A DNA stretch of 9,128 nt, from contig JASLIR010000414.1 in NCBI GenBank assembly GCA_030152125.1, positions 1-9,128 on the forward strand, given 5' to 3'. Below, piece after piece: positions 1 through 6,052 of the stretch. The notes beneath the pieces were generated by a model, which ran no database searches, had not been told where the DNA came from, and saw only the letters and a list, made by a program, of their open reading frames with translations. Position numbers and translations under genes: made by a program. The DNA comes from Alkanindiges sp. Lineage in GTDB: Bacteria; Pseudomonadota; Gammaproteobacteria; Pseudomonadales; Moraxellaceae. Numbering within the stretch: the first letter of the stretch is position 1; each line of letters begins with the position of its first letter.

Positions 1-305
1 TACCACTGATGAAAAAGGCAGCGCATGCGGGGCATTTTTTGTTGTATCTGATGCTGGTTGCATTGCCTCTATCCGGCTGCCTATTTAGCTGGAGTGCTGG
101 GCATCCGGCGCCTGTTCTTTATCTATTTAATATTCCCAGGCTGGTTGAGCCAAATGACGATTTACTGGCGATTGTAAAGCCGCTACACATTTACCTGTCG
201 TGGTTTGCTGGCTTAATGGTGGCAGGGCATGTGCTGATGGCGCTGAAGCATCACTTGATTGACAAGGACGGGATTTTGCAAAGTATGCTTGGACCACGGC
301 ATTAA
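1..305 (+). CDS. Cytochrome b561, C-terminal part (5' end outside window)
   Basis: This is the last 100 codons of a b561-type diheme membrane cytochrome, which in bacteria carries electrons between the quinol pool and acceptors in the inner membrane. The frame is open from base 3, so the ATG at 9 is internal rather than a start. The visible part begins with the third helix segment (AAHAGH...LPLSG), then the usual loop ending in LFNIPRLV, then the last helix with KPLHIYL and AGHVLMALKHH. The His codons at 186-188 and 228-230 are 14 residues apart, the spacing of the last two heme ligands in the E. coli CybB family. The C-terminal KHHLIDKD is also typical. A strong terminator follows. The first two heme ligands would lie upstream and cannot be checked. 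Family assignment is firm; the exact electron partner is unknown. Confidence 0.9.
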   Translation, partial: PLMKKAAHAGHFLLYLMLVALPLSGCLFSWSAGHPAPVLYLFNIPRLVEPNDDLLAIVKPLHIYLSWFAGLMVAGHVLMALKHHLIDKDGILQSMLGPRH

Positions 306-322
306 CCGAATAGATAGCATAA

Positions 323-348
323 AAAAACAGGCCAAATGGCCTGTTTTT
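323..348. terminator. Bidirectional intrinsic terminator between cytochrome b561 and sodB
   Basis: A perfect 11-bp stem (323-333 with 338-348) has an AAAT loop. The GC core is ACAGGCC/GGCCTGT, flanked by an A-run on one side and a T-run on the other. It therefore works as a rho-independent terminator on both strands, ending the plus-strand cytochrome gene and the minus-strand sodB gene, which converge here. Confidence 0.93.
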
Positions 349-372
349 CTTTATTTAAAAATAAGCTTGGAC

Positions 373-999
373 TTATTTTTCTACGCCAGCTGGCTGGCCA
401 GCCAGTTTGGCATTGGCATAATCCCAGTTTACCAGGTGTTCCAGGAAAGTAGCGATGTACTTAGGGCGTGCATTGCGGAAGTCGATGTAGTAAGCATGTT
501 CCCACACATCAATGGTCAGCAGCGCAACCTGGCCGTGAGCCAGCGGGGTGTCTGCATTGCCGGTTTTAACGATAGACAGGTCACCATTGACCTTGTCCGC
601 TACCAGCCATGCCCAGCCTGAACCAAACTGTGTGGTTGCAGCTGCAGTAAATGCTTCAGCAAATTTTTCGTAGCTACCGAAAGCAGCATCAATTTTTTCA
701 GCGATTGGGCCGGTTGGCTTGCCACCGCCATTCGGTTTGATGGAGTTCCAGTAGAATGTATGGTTCCAAACCTGCGCGGAATTGTTAAAAATTCCTGCTT
801 TAGCAGCATCACCAGCACTGATCTTGATGATCTCTTCCAGGCTTTTGCCTTCCAGGTCGGTACCCTTGATCAGATTGTTCAGGTTGGTTACATAGGTTTG
901 ATGGTGTTTGTCGTGGTGAAACTCCAGTGTTTCAGCACTCAGGTGCGGTTCCAACGCATTTTTTGCATATGGTAATTCAGGTAATGTAATTGTAGACAT
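373..999 (-). CDS. sodB: Iron superoxide dismutase
   Basis: Converts superoxide to oxygen and hydrogen peroxide, normally as a cytoplasmic homodimer. The product is 208 residues, close to the bacterial FeSOD length. The metal ligands are visible by alignment to E. coli SodB: His28 (EFHHDKHH), His80 (WNHTFYW), Asp164 and His168 (DVWEHAYY). Gln76 in NNSAQVWNH sits four residues before His80, the position that marks iron-type rather than manganese-type enzymes. I chose the ATG at 997-999 because AAGGAA lies 5 nt upstream and [19 protein letters not shown] matches the family N-terminus. An upstream in-frame start at 1047 would add 16 residues without family support. There is no signal peptide. 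Its neighbour behind it on the same strand is a peroxiredoxin that would consume its product. Confidence 0.96.
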   Translation of the reverse strand: MSTITLPELPYAKNALEPHLSAETLEFHHDKHHQTYVTNLNNLIKGTDLEGKSLEEIIKISAGDAAKAGIFNNSAQVWNHTFYWNSIKPNGGGKPTGPIAEKIDAAFGSYEKFAEAFTAAATTQFGSGWAWLVADKVNGDLSIVKTGNADTPLAHGQVALLTIDVWEHAYYIDFRNARPKYIATFLEHLVNWDYANAKLAGQPAGVEK

Positions 1000-1038
1000 G
1001 ATTTTTCCTTGCACTAGCTGGGAATCAATATTGTAAAA

Positions 1039-1090
1039 GGACAGCACATAATCAAACGTTAAGTTGCTAACGCTATCTTACATGCTGTCC
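1039..1090 (-). terminator. Long-loop inverted repeat between peroxiredoxin and sodB, possible terminator
   Basis: Perfect 8-bp arms GGACAGCA (1039-1046) and TGCTGTCC (1083-1090) enclose 36 nt. Inside them is a second 5-bp repeat, CGTTA (1057-1061) with TAACG (1068-1072). Read on the minus strand, the outer stem is followed directly by TTTT, so it may end the peroxiredoxin transcript. A -10-like TACAAT for sodB lies just after it, so the repeat may also be an operator or leader structure. The long loop makes a classical terminator only moderately likely. Confidence 0.35.
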
Positions 1091-1099
1091 CGATGTGAC

Positions 1100-1125
1100 T
1101 AAAGCTTATTTGTATTAAAGCTTAT
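1100..1125. repeat. 10-bp direct repeat across the peroxiredoxin stop codon
   Basis: TAAAGCTTAT occurs at 1100-1109 and again at 1116-1125, 16 bases apart. The second copy encodes the final Lys-Leu-stop of the peroxiredoxin on the minus strand; the first copy repeats that end just downstream. It looks like a tiny tandem duplication of the gene end, with no function evident. Confidence 0.5.
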
Positions 1126-1717
1126 CAGCATTTTCAGAAAGGTAAGCTGCAACGCCTTCTGGAGAAGCGGTCATACCTTTGTCACCTTTGCGCCAGTTGG
1201 CTGGGCACACTTCACCGTTTTCTTCAGTAAATTGCAGGGCATCAACAATACGGATCAGTTCGTCAATGTTACGGCCCAGTGGCAGGTCATTCACGATTTG
1301 TGAGCGAACGATACCGTCTTTATCGATAATGAACGCACCACGGAATGCTACGCCACCAGCAGATTGCACGTCATAAGCACGTACGATGTCCTGTTTCAGG
1401 TCGGCTGCAATAGCAAATTTAACCGGGCCAATACCACCTTCGCTAACCGGGGTATTACGCCATGCATTGTGGGTAAACTGGGAATCGATGGATACACCAA
1501 TTACTTCTACGCCACGTGCGTTGAACTCGTCAAATTTGTGATCCAGCGCGATAATTTCGGATGGACATACAAAAGTGAAGTCCAGTGGCCAGAAGAATAC
1601 CAGTGCGTATTTGCCTTTGGTGTTTTCGCTGAAAGAATAAGAGTCAACAATTTCGCCATTGCCCAAAACAGCTGCTACATTAAAATCCGGTGCCGGTTTT
1701 CCAACTAAAACTGCCAT
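1115..1717 (-). CDS. Typical 2-Cys peroxiredoxin (Prx1/AhpC family)
   Basis: A 200-residue thiol peroxidase that reduces hydrogen peroxide and organic peroxides in the cytoplasm, recycled by thioredoxin or AhpF-type reductants. Peroxidatic Cys51 lies in DFTFVCPSE, with Arg126 in the later FRGAF motif. Resolving Cys171 lies in GEVCPANW, followed by the C-terminal helix that makes this a typical 2-Cys enzyme. GGIG at 94-97 and Tyr-Leu at 192-193 occupy the places of the GGLG and YF motifs of peroxide-sensitive peroxiredoxins. The ATG at 1715-1717 has AGGAG (1724-1728) 6 nt upstream. A 6-bp hairpin (CGGAAA at 1737-1742 with TTTCCG at 1754-1759) sits just upstream of that site. No reductase gene is adjacent, so the electron donor cannot be named. 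Confidence 0.94.
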   Translation of the reverse strand: MAVLVGKPAPDFNVAAVLGNGEIVDSYSFSENTKGKYALVFFWPLDFTFVCPSEIIALDHKFDEFNARGVEVIGVSIDSQFTHNAWRNTPVSEGGIGPVKFAIAADLKQDIVRAYDVQSAGGVAFRGAFIIDKDGIVRSQIVNDLPLGRNIDELIRIVDALQFTEENGEVCPANWRKGDKGMTASPEGVAAYLSENADKL

Positions 1718-1834
1718 AGTTATCTCCTAAGTTTGGCGGAAAATCAATCAAAATTTCCGATAAGTAAAAATACCCTGTAACCATGCCGTATTAGTAGAAA
1801 ATTGACAAGACAGCTTATGTTCAGTCTGTGTTTT

Positions 1835-1864
1835 TTTATACGATGCATTTGAGGGTTTTGTTAA
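1835..1864 (-). promoter_or_regulatory. Candidate promoter for the peroxiredoxin gene
   Basis: On the minus strand, TTAACA (1859-1864, five of six matches to the -35 consensus) is 18 bp upstream of TATAAA (1835-1840, five of six to the -10). Transcription would start near 1828 and give a leader of about 110 nt. The area is AT-rich, so chance matches are possible, and I see no clear OxyR site. Confidence 0.4.
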
Positions 1865-1885
1865 AAAAATAATAAAAATCAAATA

Positions 1886-2644
1886 TTAAACCGGATTTTC
1901 AAAATCAATGAATTTTTCGATGAGCTTAAACTGTTTTGCCAATGCTTTTCCCAGTCGCTGCACACCGCCACGTTCAGTTGCATGGTGCCCACAGGCAAAG
2001 TAATGCAGGCCTAACTCAGCCGCTTCGTGAAAAGTGCGCTCACTGACCTCACCGGAAATATAGGCATCGCAGCCCTGTTGTGCGGCTTTATACAGGAAAT
2101 CCTGTGCGCCACCAGTACAAAAGCCAATTTTTTGAATAGCACTGCTTTTACCGGGCAGGTGTAATACCTGGCGCTGTAATTTTTGTTCAAGGTGCTGCTG
2201 GAATGCCTGTACTGTCACTGCCTGGGCGATGCGGCCCACATTGCCAATCGGTTTCGTTTCACTTGGATCCAGCGCTCCAGTAATTGTAATATCCAGCAAG
2301 TCTGCCAAGGCCGCATTGTTACCCAGGGTGGGATGTGCATCCAGCGGCAGGTGGTAGGCAATCAATGAGATATCATGCTGCATCAGTTTTTTAATGCGCG
2401 CGCCTTTCATACCGGTGAGTGGCTCCGGTTCACCTTTCCAGAAATAACCATGATGAACAAGCAGTGCATCTGCCTGTTCGGCAATGGCGGCATCAATCGC
2501 AGCCTGTGAGGCAGTAACGGCCGTTATAATTTTGCTAACGTATGGTTTTCCTTCCACTTGCAGGCCATTAGGGCAGTAATCCTTAAAGGCATGTGTCTGT
2601 AATGTATCATTACACCAACTAATTAGGCTATTTAGCTCCACCAT
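1886..2644 (-). CDS. Nif3-like dinuclear metal-center protein (YbgI family)
   Basis: Member of the NIF3/YbgI family (also labelled GTP cyclohydrolase I type 2-like), toroidal hexamers with a two-metal site. The physiological reaction is not settled. The product is 252 residues, like E. coli YbgI. The metal ligands appear in the expected order: His64-His65 (LLVHHGYFWKGE), Asp102 (HLPLDAHP), then His220 and Glu224 (GHHATERGG). DYCPNGLQVEG near residue 25 is another family hallmark. I chose the ATG at 2642-2644; CAGGG lies 10 nt upstream and the family N-terminus begins at about MVELNSL. A TTG seven codons earlier is in frame but unlikely. The gene diverges from the DegS-like protease gene. No terminator is evident downstream, so read-through toward the peroxiredoxin is possible. 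Only family membership, not function, can be asserted. Confidence 0.93.
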   Translation of the reverse strand: MVELNSLISWCNDTLQTHAFKDYCPNGLQVEGKPYVSKIITAVTASQAAIDAAIAEQADALLVHHGYFWKGEPEPLTGMKGARIKKLMQHDISLIAYHLPLDAHPTLGNNAALADLLDITITGALDPSETKPIGNVGRIAQAVTVQAFQQHLEQKLQRQVLHLPGKSSAIQKIGFCTGGAQDFLYKAAQQGCDAYISGEVSERTFHEAAELGLHYFACGHHATERGGVQRLGKALAKQFKLIEKFIDFENPV

Positions 2645-2792
2645 CACAACAAAACCCTGAATCAATTTACATTTTTAAAATAAACATAATAAAATGTTTG
2701 CTAGCGCTGCAACATGCTTACGATTAGATTATAGTTCATAACAGCGGGTGCTGTATTAAAACAATGTGTGTTGTGCAATGAAGGGGTATAAG

Positions 2793-3986
2793 GTGCGTCG
2801 AGCCATCATTTGGTTACCTTGGGTCTTGTTAATTGGTGTGATTGCGGGTTTCTTTTTCTGGCAGCAGCACTGGCAACAGCAATCTTCCTCCTCATCCGGT
2901 TTGCCGCAGGAAAAGCAGAAGCCACTGGTGGAAGTGTCGCCGCGTGGTGGTGTGGTGTCTTATAACGAAGCAGTGCGTGTGGCTGCTCCAGCCGTTGTTA
3001 ATATTTATACCAAGCAAAAAATCAAGGCACGCCCACAGATTGAAGACCCGGTGTTACGCAAGTTTTTTGACCAGCAGTTCCCCCAGGATGACCGTACCGA
3101 TGAAACCAGTCTTGGTTCCGGTGTGATAGCCAGTCCTGATGGTTATATCCTGACCAATAACCATGTGATTGAGCAGGCCGATCAGATTATTGTGGCCTTG
3201 CAGGATGGCCGCCATGCAGTGGCTAAGGTGGTGGGTACTGATCAGGAAACTGATCTGGCAGTGATTAAAATTGAGCTGGCTGATCTTCCGGTATTGCCTT
3301 TTAAAACCTCCACTAGCCTGGTAGGCGATGTGGTACTGGCCATTGGCAATCCCTTTGGCGTGGGGCAAACGGTAACGCAGGGTATTATCTCCGCCACTGG
3401 ACGTTCCGGCCTGGGTATTAATACCTATGTGGATTTTATTCAGACTGATGCAGCCATTAATCCGGGTAATTCCGGGGGCGCACTGATTGATGTGGCAGGT
3501 AATCTGGTTGGTATTAATACCGCCATCTTCTCGCGTTCAGGTGGCTCACTTGGTATTGGTTTTGCCATTCCAGCACCACAGGCCGAGCAGGTGTTGCAGG
3601 CCATTATGCAGGAAGGCAAGGTAACCCGTGGCTGGCTGGGCATTGAAGTAAAAGGCATTGATCCTAACGATGTGGATATCATGGATACTGCTGCCAAACC
3701 GCAGGAAGCAGGTGTGCTGGTACGGGGTGTATTGCCTAAAGGGCCAGCTGCCAAAAGTGGCCTGTTAAAAGGTGACATTATCCTGAGCATTAATGGCCAG
3801 AAAATGCTGACTGCTAACCAGTTGATTCATGTGGTGGCACAGCAAAAGCCCAACACGACGGTGACCATGGAAGTGAAGCGTGGTAATGCCACTAAGGAAA
3901 TTGAGGTGACTATTGGTACGCGTCCGCCGGTACAGGCGAAAGACAGTAGCCGTATGATGCCGGAATTGTTTGGTGATGATCAGTAG
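2793..3986 (+). CDS. Membrane-anchored HtrA-family serine protease with one PDZ domain (DegS/AlgW-like)
   Basis: Predicted periplasmic trypsin-like protease. Residues 1-23 are MRR followed by a hydrophobic anchor, then a Ser/Gln-rich linker. The protease domain runs from about 55 to 275 with catalytic His124 (TNNHVI), Asp154 (ETDLAVI) and Ser227 (NPGNSGGAL). One PDZ domain follows at about 280-375 (GWLGIEV, LKGDIILSING). One PDZ plus an N-terminal anchor is the layout of DegS/AlgW, the site-1 proteases that start sigma-E/AlgU envelope-stress signalling by cutting the anti-sigma factor. That role is inferred from architecture, since no sigma or anti-sigma gene is nearby. I chose GTG 2793 because AAGGGG (2781-2786) sits 6 nt before it. 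ATG 2778 (MKGYKVRR) is in frame and possible but lacks a ribosome site. A small hairpin (ACAGC/GCTGT, 2741-2754) lies upstream, near a weak TATAGT -10-like sequence at 2730-2735. Confidence 0.92.
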   Translation: MRRAIIWLPWVLLIGVIAGFFFWQQHWQQQSSSSSGLPQEKQKPLVEVSPRGGVVSYNEAVRVAAPAVVNIYTKQKIKARPQIEDPVLRKFFDQQFPQDDRTDETSLGSGVIASPDGYILTNNHVIEQADQIIVALQDGRHAVAKVVGTDQETDLAVIKIELADLPVLPFKTSTSLVGDVVLAIGNPFGVGQTVTQGIISATGRSGLGINTYVDFIQTDAAINPGNSGGALIDVAGNLVGINTAIFSRSGGSLGIGFAIPAPQAEQVLQAIMQEGKVTRGWLGIEVKGIDPNDVDIMDTAAKPQEAGVLVRGVLPKGPAAKSGLLKGDIILSINGQKMLTANQLIHVVAQQKPNTTVTMEVKRGNATKEIEVTIGTRPPVQAKDSSRMMPELFGDDQ

Positions 3987-4006
3987 TAATTTCTGCCGGC
4001 CATAAA

Positions 4007-4028
4007 AAAGGACGCCTAAGCATCCTTT
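4007..4028. terminator. Hairpin terminator between the DegS-like gene and map
   Basis: A 9-bp stem (4007-4015 with 4020-4028) has a 4-nt loop. Read on the minus strand, every position pairs, with one G-U, and six Ts follow, so it is a good terminator for map. Read on the plus strand there is one C-A mismatch and a weaker TTTCTTATT tail, so it probably also ends the protease transcript, less efficiently. Confidence 0.82.
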
Positions 4029-4048
4029 CTTATTACTGCATGTATTGA

Positions 4049-4873
4049 TTATTGGTTAAAGCGTGACAAGTCTTCTTCTGGACGGGCAGTAAGCACTTCA
4101 ATACCATTTTCAGTCACCAGAATGGTATGTTCCCATTGGGCAGACAGTTTGTGGTCTTTGGTTACTACGGTCCAGTTGTCGCCCAGCAGCTTGGTTTGCC
4201 ATACACCGGCATTTACCATCGGCTCAATCGTAAAGGTCATGCCAGCTTCCAGGCGCATGCCGGTGCCCTGTTTGCCATAGTGCAGGATTTGTGGGTCATC
4301 ATGGAAGGTGGTGCCAATGCCATGGCCACAGTATTCACGTACCACACTAAAGCGCTCGGCTTCTACATACTTCTGGATGGCGTAGCCAATATCACCTACA
4401 TAGGAACCGTGACGCACCGTTTCCATGCCTTTATACATGGCTTCCTGTGCCACGGCAGAAATACGGTTGGCCAGAATGGAGCCTTCGCCAATGGTAAACA
4501 TTTTGCTGGTATCGCCATGATAACCGTCTTTAATCACGGTAACGTCGATATTAACAATATCACCATTCTTTAAAATCTTGCTTTCGCTAGGAATGCCATG
4601 GCACACCACATGATTCACCGAGGTACAAATTACATTGGGGAAGGGCTTGCGGCCATGACCACCACCGTAGCCCAGGCAGGCTGGAATGGCATCCTGTACG
4701 TTGACAATGTACTCGTGGCATAGCCTGTCCAGTTCCAGTGTACTTATACCTGCCTTGACATGGGGTGTAATCATGTTCAGTACTTCTGCCGCCAAACGCC
4801 CTGCCACACGCATTTTTTCGATGGCTTCAGGGGTTTTGATCAAATGCTGATACGGAGAAGTAAAACTATTCAT
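4049..4873 (-). CDS. map: Methionine aminopeptidase, type I
   Basis: Removes the initiator methionine from nascent proteins that have a small second residue; cytoplasmic and usually essential. The 274 residues match the type I family, without the type II insert. The five metal ligands are Asp110 and Asp121 (NIDVTVIKDGYHGDT), His184 (CGHGIGTTFH), Glu217 (FTIEPMV) and Glu248 (WEHTILV). His92 (VVCHGIP) is the conserved substrate-site histidine. The C-terminus ARPEEDLSRFN resembles remembered Acinetobacter Map. I chose the ATG at 4871-4873; a TTG three codons upstream is unlikely. No Shine-Dalgarno sequence precedes the ATG, only an A/T-rich leader, which is unusual beside its neighbours. It diverges from rpsB, the usual map/rpsB arrangement in gammaproteobacteria. 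Confidence 0.97.
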   Translation of the reverse strand: MNSFTSPYQHLIKTPEAIEKMRVAGRLAAEVLNMITPHVKAGISTLELDRLCHEYIVNVQDAIPACLGYGGGHGRKPFPNVICTSVNHVVCHGIPSESKILKNGDIVNIDVTVIKDGYHGDTSKMFTIGEGSILANRISAVAQEAMYKGMETVRHGSYVGDIGYAIQKYVEAERFSVVREYCGHGIGTTFHDDPQILHYGKQGTGMRLEAGMTFTIEPMVNAGVWQTKLLGDNWTVVTKDHKLSAQWEHTILVTENGIEVLTARPEEDLSRFNQ

Positions 4874-4888
4874 AATATGCAAAATTTT

Positions 4889-4918
4889 TTGGCAAAAGTG
4901 ACGCTTCTATGGTATAAA
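4889..4918 (+). promoter_or_regulatory. rpsB promoter with extended -10
   Basis: TTGGCA (4889-4894) is separated by 18 bp from TATAAA (4913-4918), and TGG just before the -10 gives an extended -10. The bases after it (TACGGCCCCG) form a GC-rich discriminator of the kind seen at growth-rate and stringently controlled ribosomal promoters. Start is expected near 4925, giving a leader of about 185 nt before rpsB. Confidence 0.75.
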
Positions 4919-4937
4919 TACGGCCCCGTTTTGGCAA
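4909..4937 (-). promoter_or_regulatory. Candidate map promoter overlapping the rpsB promoter
   Basis: On the minus strand, TTGCCA (4932-4937) can serve as a -35 for TATACC (4911-4916, 15-bp spacer) or TACCAT (4909-4914, 17-bp spacer). The -10 overlaps the rpsB -10 on the other strand, so the two polymerases would compete. The match is modest. The map leader would be only about 30 nt. Confidence 0.3.
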
Positions 4938-5108
4938 ATGCTTTTGGCTAATATTTTTATCCAATTGTAAGATTAATCTAATCTGCCAAAATTTGAGGAA
5001 AAATCCGCACATGTGTCGACACATCGATCTGGGTGCTTTCACAGGCTTTGCCTGCAGAGAGTGGACGATGAGGACGCATGGAGGCTCAACCCATAAAAGG
5101 TAAATATC
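4925..5108 (+). promoter_or_regulatory. Structured rpsB mRNA leader, probable S2 autoregulatory region
   Basis: In E. coli, S2 represses rpsB-tsf through its mRNA leader, and leader elements are shared among gammaproteobacteria; here the role is inferred. Visible elements, in order: TTTTGGCA at 4929-4936 and a second TTTTGGC at 4943-4949, either able to pair with GCCAAAA at 4985-4991; palindrome AGATTAATCT (4970-4979); 14-bp palindrome ATGTGTCGACACAT (5011-5024), foldable as a 5-bp stem with a UCGA loop; and a bipartite hairpin, CTTTC/GAGAG (5036-5040, 5057-5061) around CAGGC-TTT-GCCTG (5042-5054). GGAGG at 5080-5084 is too far from the rpsB start to be its ribosome site. The working site is AAAAGG at 5095-5100, 8 nt before the ATG. 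Confidence 0.65.
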
Positions 5109-5879
5109 ATGGCAGAATACAATGTAGGTATGCGTGACTTGCTGCAAGCAGGCGCACACTTTGGTCACCAGACACGTTTCTGGAACCCGAAAATGGCTCC
5201 GTACATTTTTGGTGCACGCAACAAGATTCATATCATCAACCTGGAACACACTGTACCAGCGTTAAACGATGCACTGAACTTTGTTAACCAGTTAGCAAGT
5301 AAAAAGAACAAGGTACTGTTTGTTGGTACTAAACGCGCTGCAAGCAACATCATCCGTGAACAAGCGCAACGTGCTGGCCAGCCATACGTTGATCACCGCT
5401 GGTTAGGTGGTATGCTGACCAACTGGAAAACCCTGCGTCAATCAATCAACCGTTTGAAAGACCTGGAAGTTCAGTCTCAGGACGGTACTTTTGCCAAGCT
5501 GACCAAGCGTGAAGCGCTAGAGCGTACCCGCGAAATGGAAAAGCTGGAACGTGCACTGGGTGGTGTAAAGAACATGGGCGGCCTGCCTGATGCGCTGTTC
5601 ATCATCGACGTTGACCACGAAGCAATTGCAATTAAAGAAGCGCAAAACCTGGGTATTCCGGTAATTGGTATCGTTGATACCAACTCTAACCCGGACGGTG
5701 TTGACTACATCATTCCTGGTAACGACGATGCGATTCGTGCGGTTACCCTGTATGCAAGCGCTGTTGCCAATGCGATTCTGGCTGGTAAAGAGTACGCTCA
5801 AAGCCAGTCTAATGCACAAGCTAAAGCTGAAGAAGCTGTTGAGCCTGCTGCTGAAGCCGCTGCATCTACTGACGCATAA
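5109..5879 (+). CDS. rpsB: 30S ribosomal protein S2
   Basis: Structural protein of the small ribosomal subunit; binds late on the 30S back and is needed for S1 attachment. The 256-residue product carries the S2 hallmarks: [20 protein letters not shown] at the N-terminus, [36 protein letters not shown], the coiled-coil region around [17 protein letters not shown], and [26 protein letters not shown]. It is somewhat longer than E. coli S2 because of an Ala/Glu-rich tail after about residue 230. The ATG is preceded by AAAAGG at 8 nt. The gene is followed by tsf on the same strand across a 173-nt structured gap. Likely repressed by its own product through the leader, as in E. coli. Confidence 0.99.
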   Translation: MAEYNVGMRDLLQAGAHFGHQTRFWNPKMAPYIFGARNKIHIINLEHTVPALNDALNFVNQLASKKNKVLFVGTKRAASNIIREQAQRAGQPYVDHRWLGGMLTNWKTLRQSINRLKDLEVQSQDGTFAKLTKREALERTREMEKLERALGGVKNMGGLPDALFIIDVDHEAIAIKEAQNLGIPVIGIVDTNSNPDGVDYIIPGNDDAIRAVTLYASAVANAILAGKEYAQSQSNAQAKAEEAVEPAAEAAASTDA

Positions 5880-5884
5880 TACGC

Positions 5885-5963
5885 TGAGCCTCGCGCCGTG
5901 TGCTGGATGTCATCGCGGTGACATCTAAGCCACCTACAGTATGGCGCGAAGAAAGTGTAGTGG
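5885..5963 (+). ncRNA. Structured rpsB-tsf intergenic RNA with possible antiterminator
   Basis: A long imperfect stem-loop spans 5891-5949. Its base is TCGCGCC (5891-5897) with GGCGCGA (5943-5949), extendable by four U-A or G-U pairs. Its tip is GATGTCA (5906-5912) with TGACATC (5919-5925) around a 6-nt loop. A second helix, CCAC-TACA (5930-5938, one bulged C) with TGTAGTGG (5956-5963), crosses the first, so the two either compete or form a pseudoknot. TGAGCC at 5885-5890 can pair with GGCTCA (5966-5971), the 5' arm of the following terminator. This is the layout of an attenuator. Whether it is regulatory is inference; I do not recognise a known riboswitch class. Confidence 0.45.
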
Positions 5964-5998
5964 ACGGCTCACGTGATTAAGCGAGTGAGCCGTTTTTT
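5964..5998 (+). terminator. Intrinsic terminator between rpsB and tsf
   Basis: A perfect 9-bp stem, ACGGCTCAC (5964-5972) with GTGAGCCGT (5985-5993), has a 12-nt loop and is followed by six Ts. I see no good promoter between it and tsf, so it is more likely a partial terminator setting the ratio of rpsB to tsf than an absolute end of the operon. Confidence 0.88.
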
Positions 5999-6052
5999 AT
6001 TTGATGAATTAAATTCTGAACGATTAATTTTAATAGAATCTAGGAGAGAGAC

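Noticed and set aside
259..621. Plus-strand reading frame of 120 codons
   Set aside because: It overlaps the end of the b561 gene, runs through the terminator and lies antisense to sodB; no family resemblance.
1000..1047. 16-residue N-terminal extension of SodB from the upstream ATG
   Set aside because: The internal ATG at 999 has a good AAGGAA site and matches the family N-terminus; the extension looks like leader sequence.
2645..2665. TTG start for the NIF3-like gene seven codons upstream
   Set aside because: The ATG at 2644 fits the family N-terminus and has CAGGG upstream; the extra residues show no similarity.
2695..2760. sigma-70 promoter for the DegS-like gene using TATAGT at 2730
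   Set aside because: No acceptable -35 lies 15-19 bp upstream; a promoter must exist but I cannot place it.
4866..5249. Minus-strand frame of 127 codons across the map-rpsB gap
   Set aside because: Antisense to the rpsB leader and start, no ribosome site, no recognisable domain, and it conflicts with the rpsB promoter and S2 leader.
6001..6040. Possible tsf promoter (TTGATG with TAGAAT or TTTAAT)
   Set aside because: Spacers of 27 or 21 bp are too long and the hexamers are weak in an AT-rich stretch.
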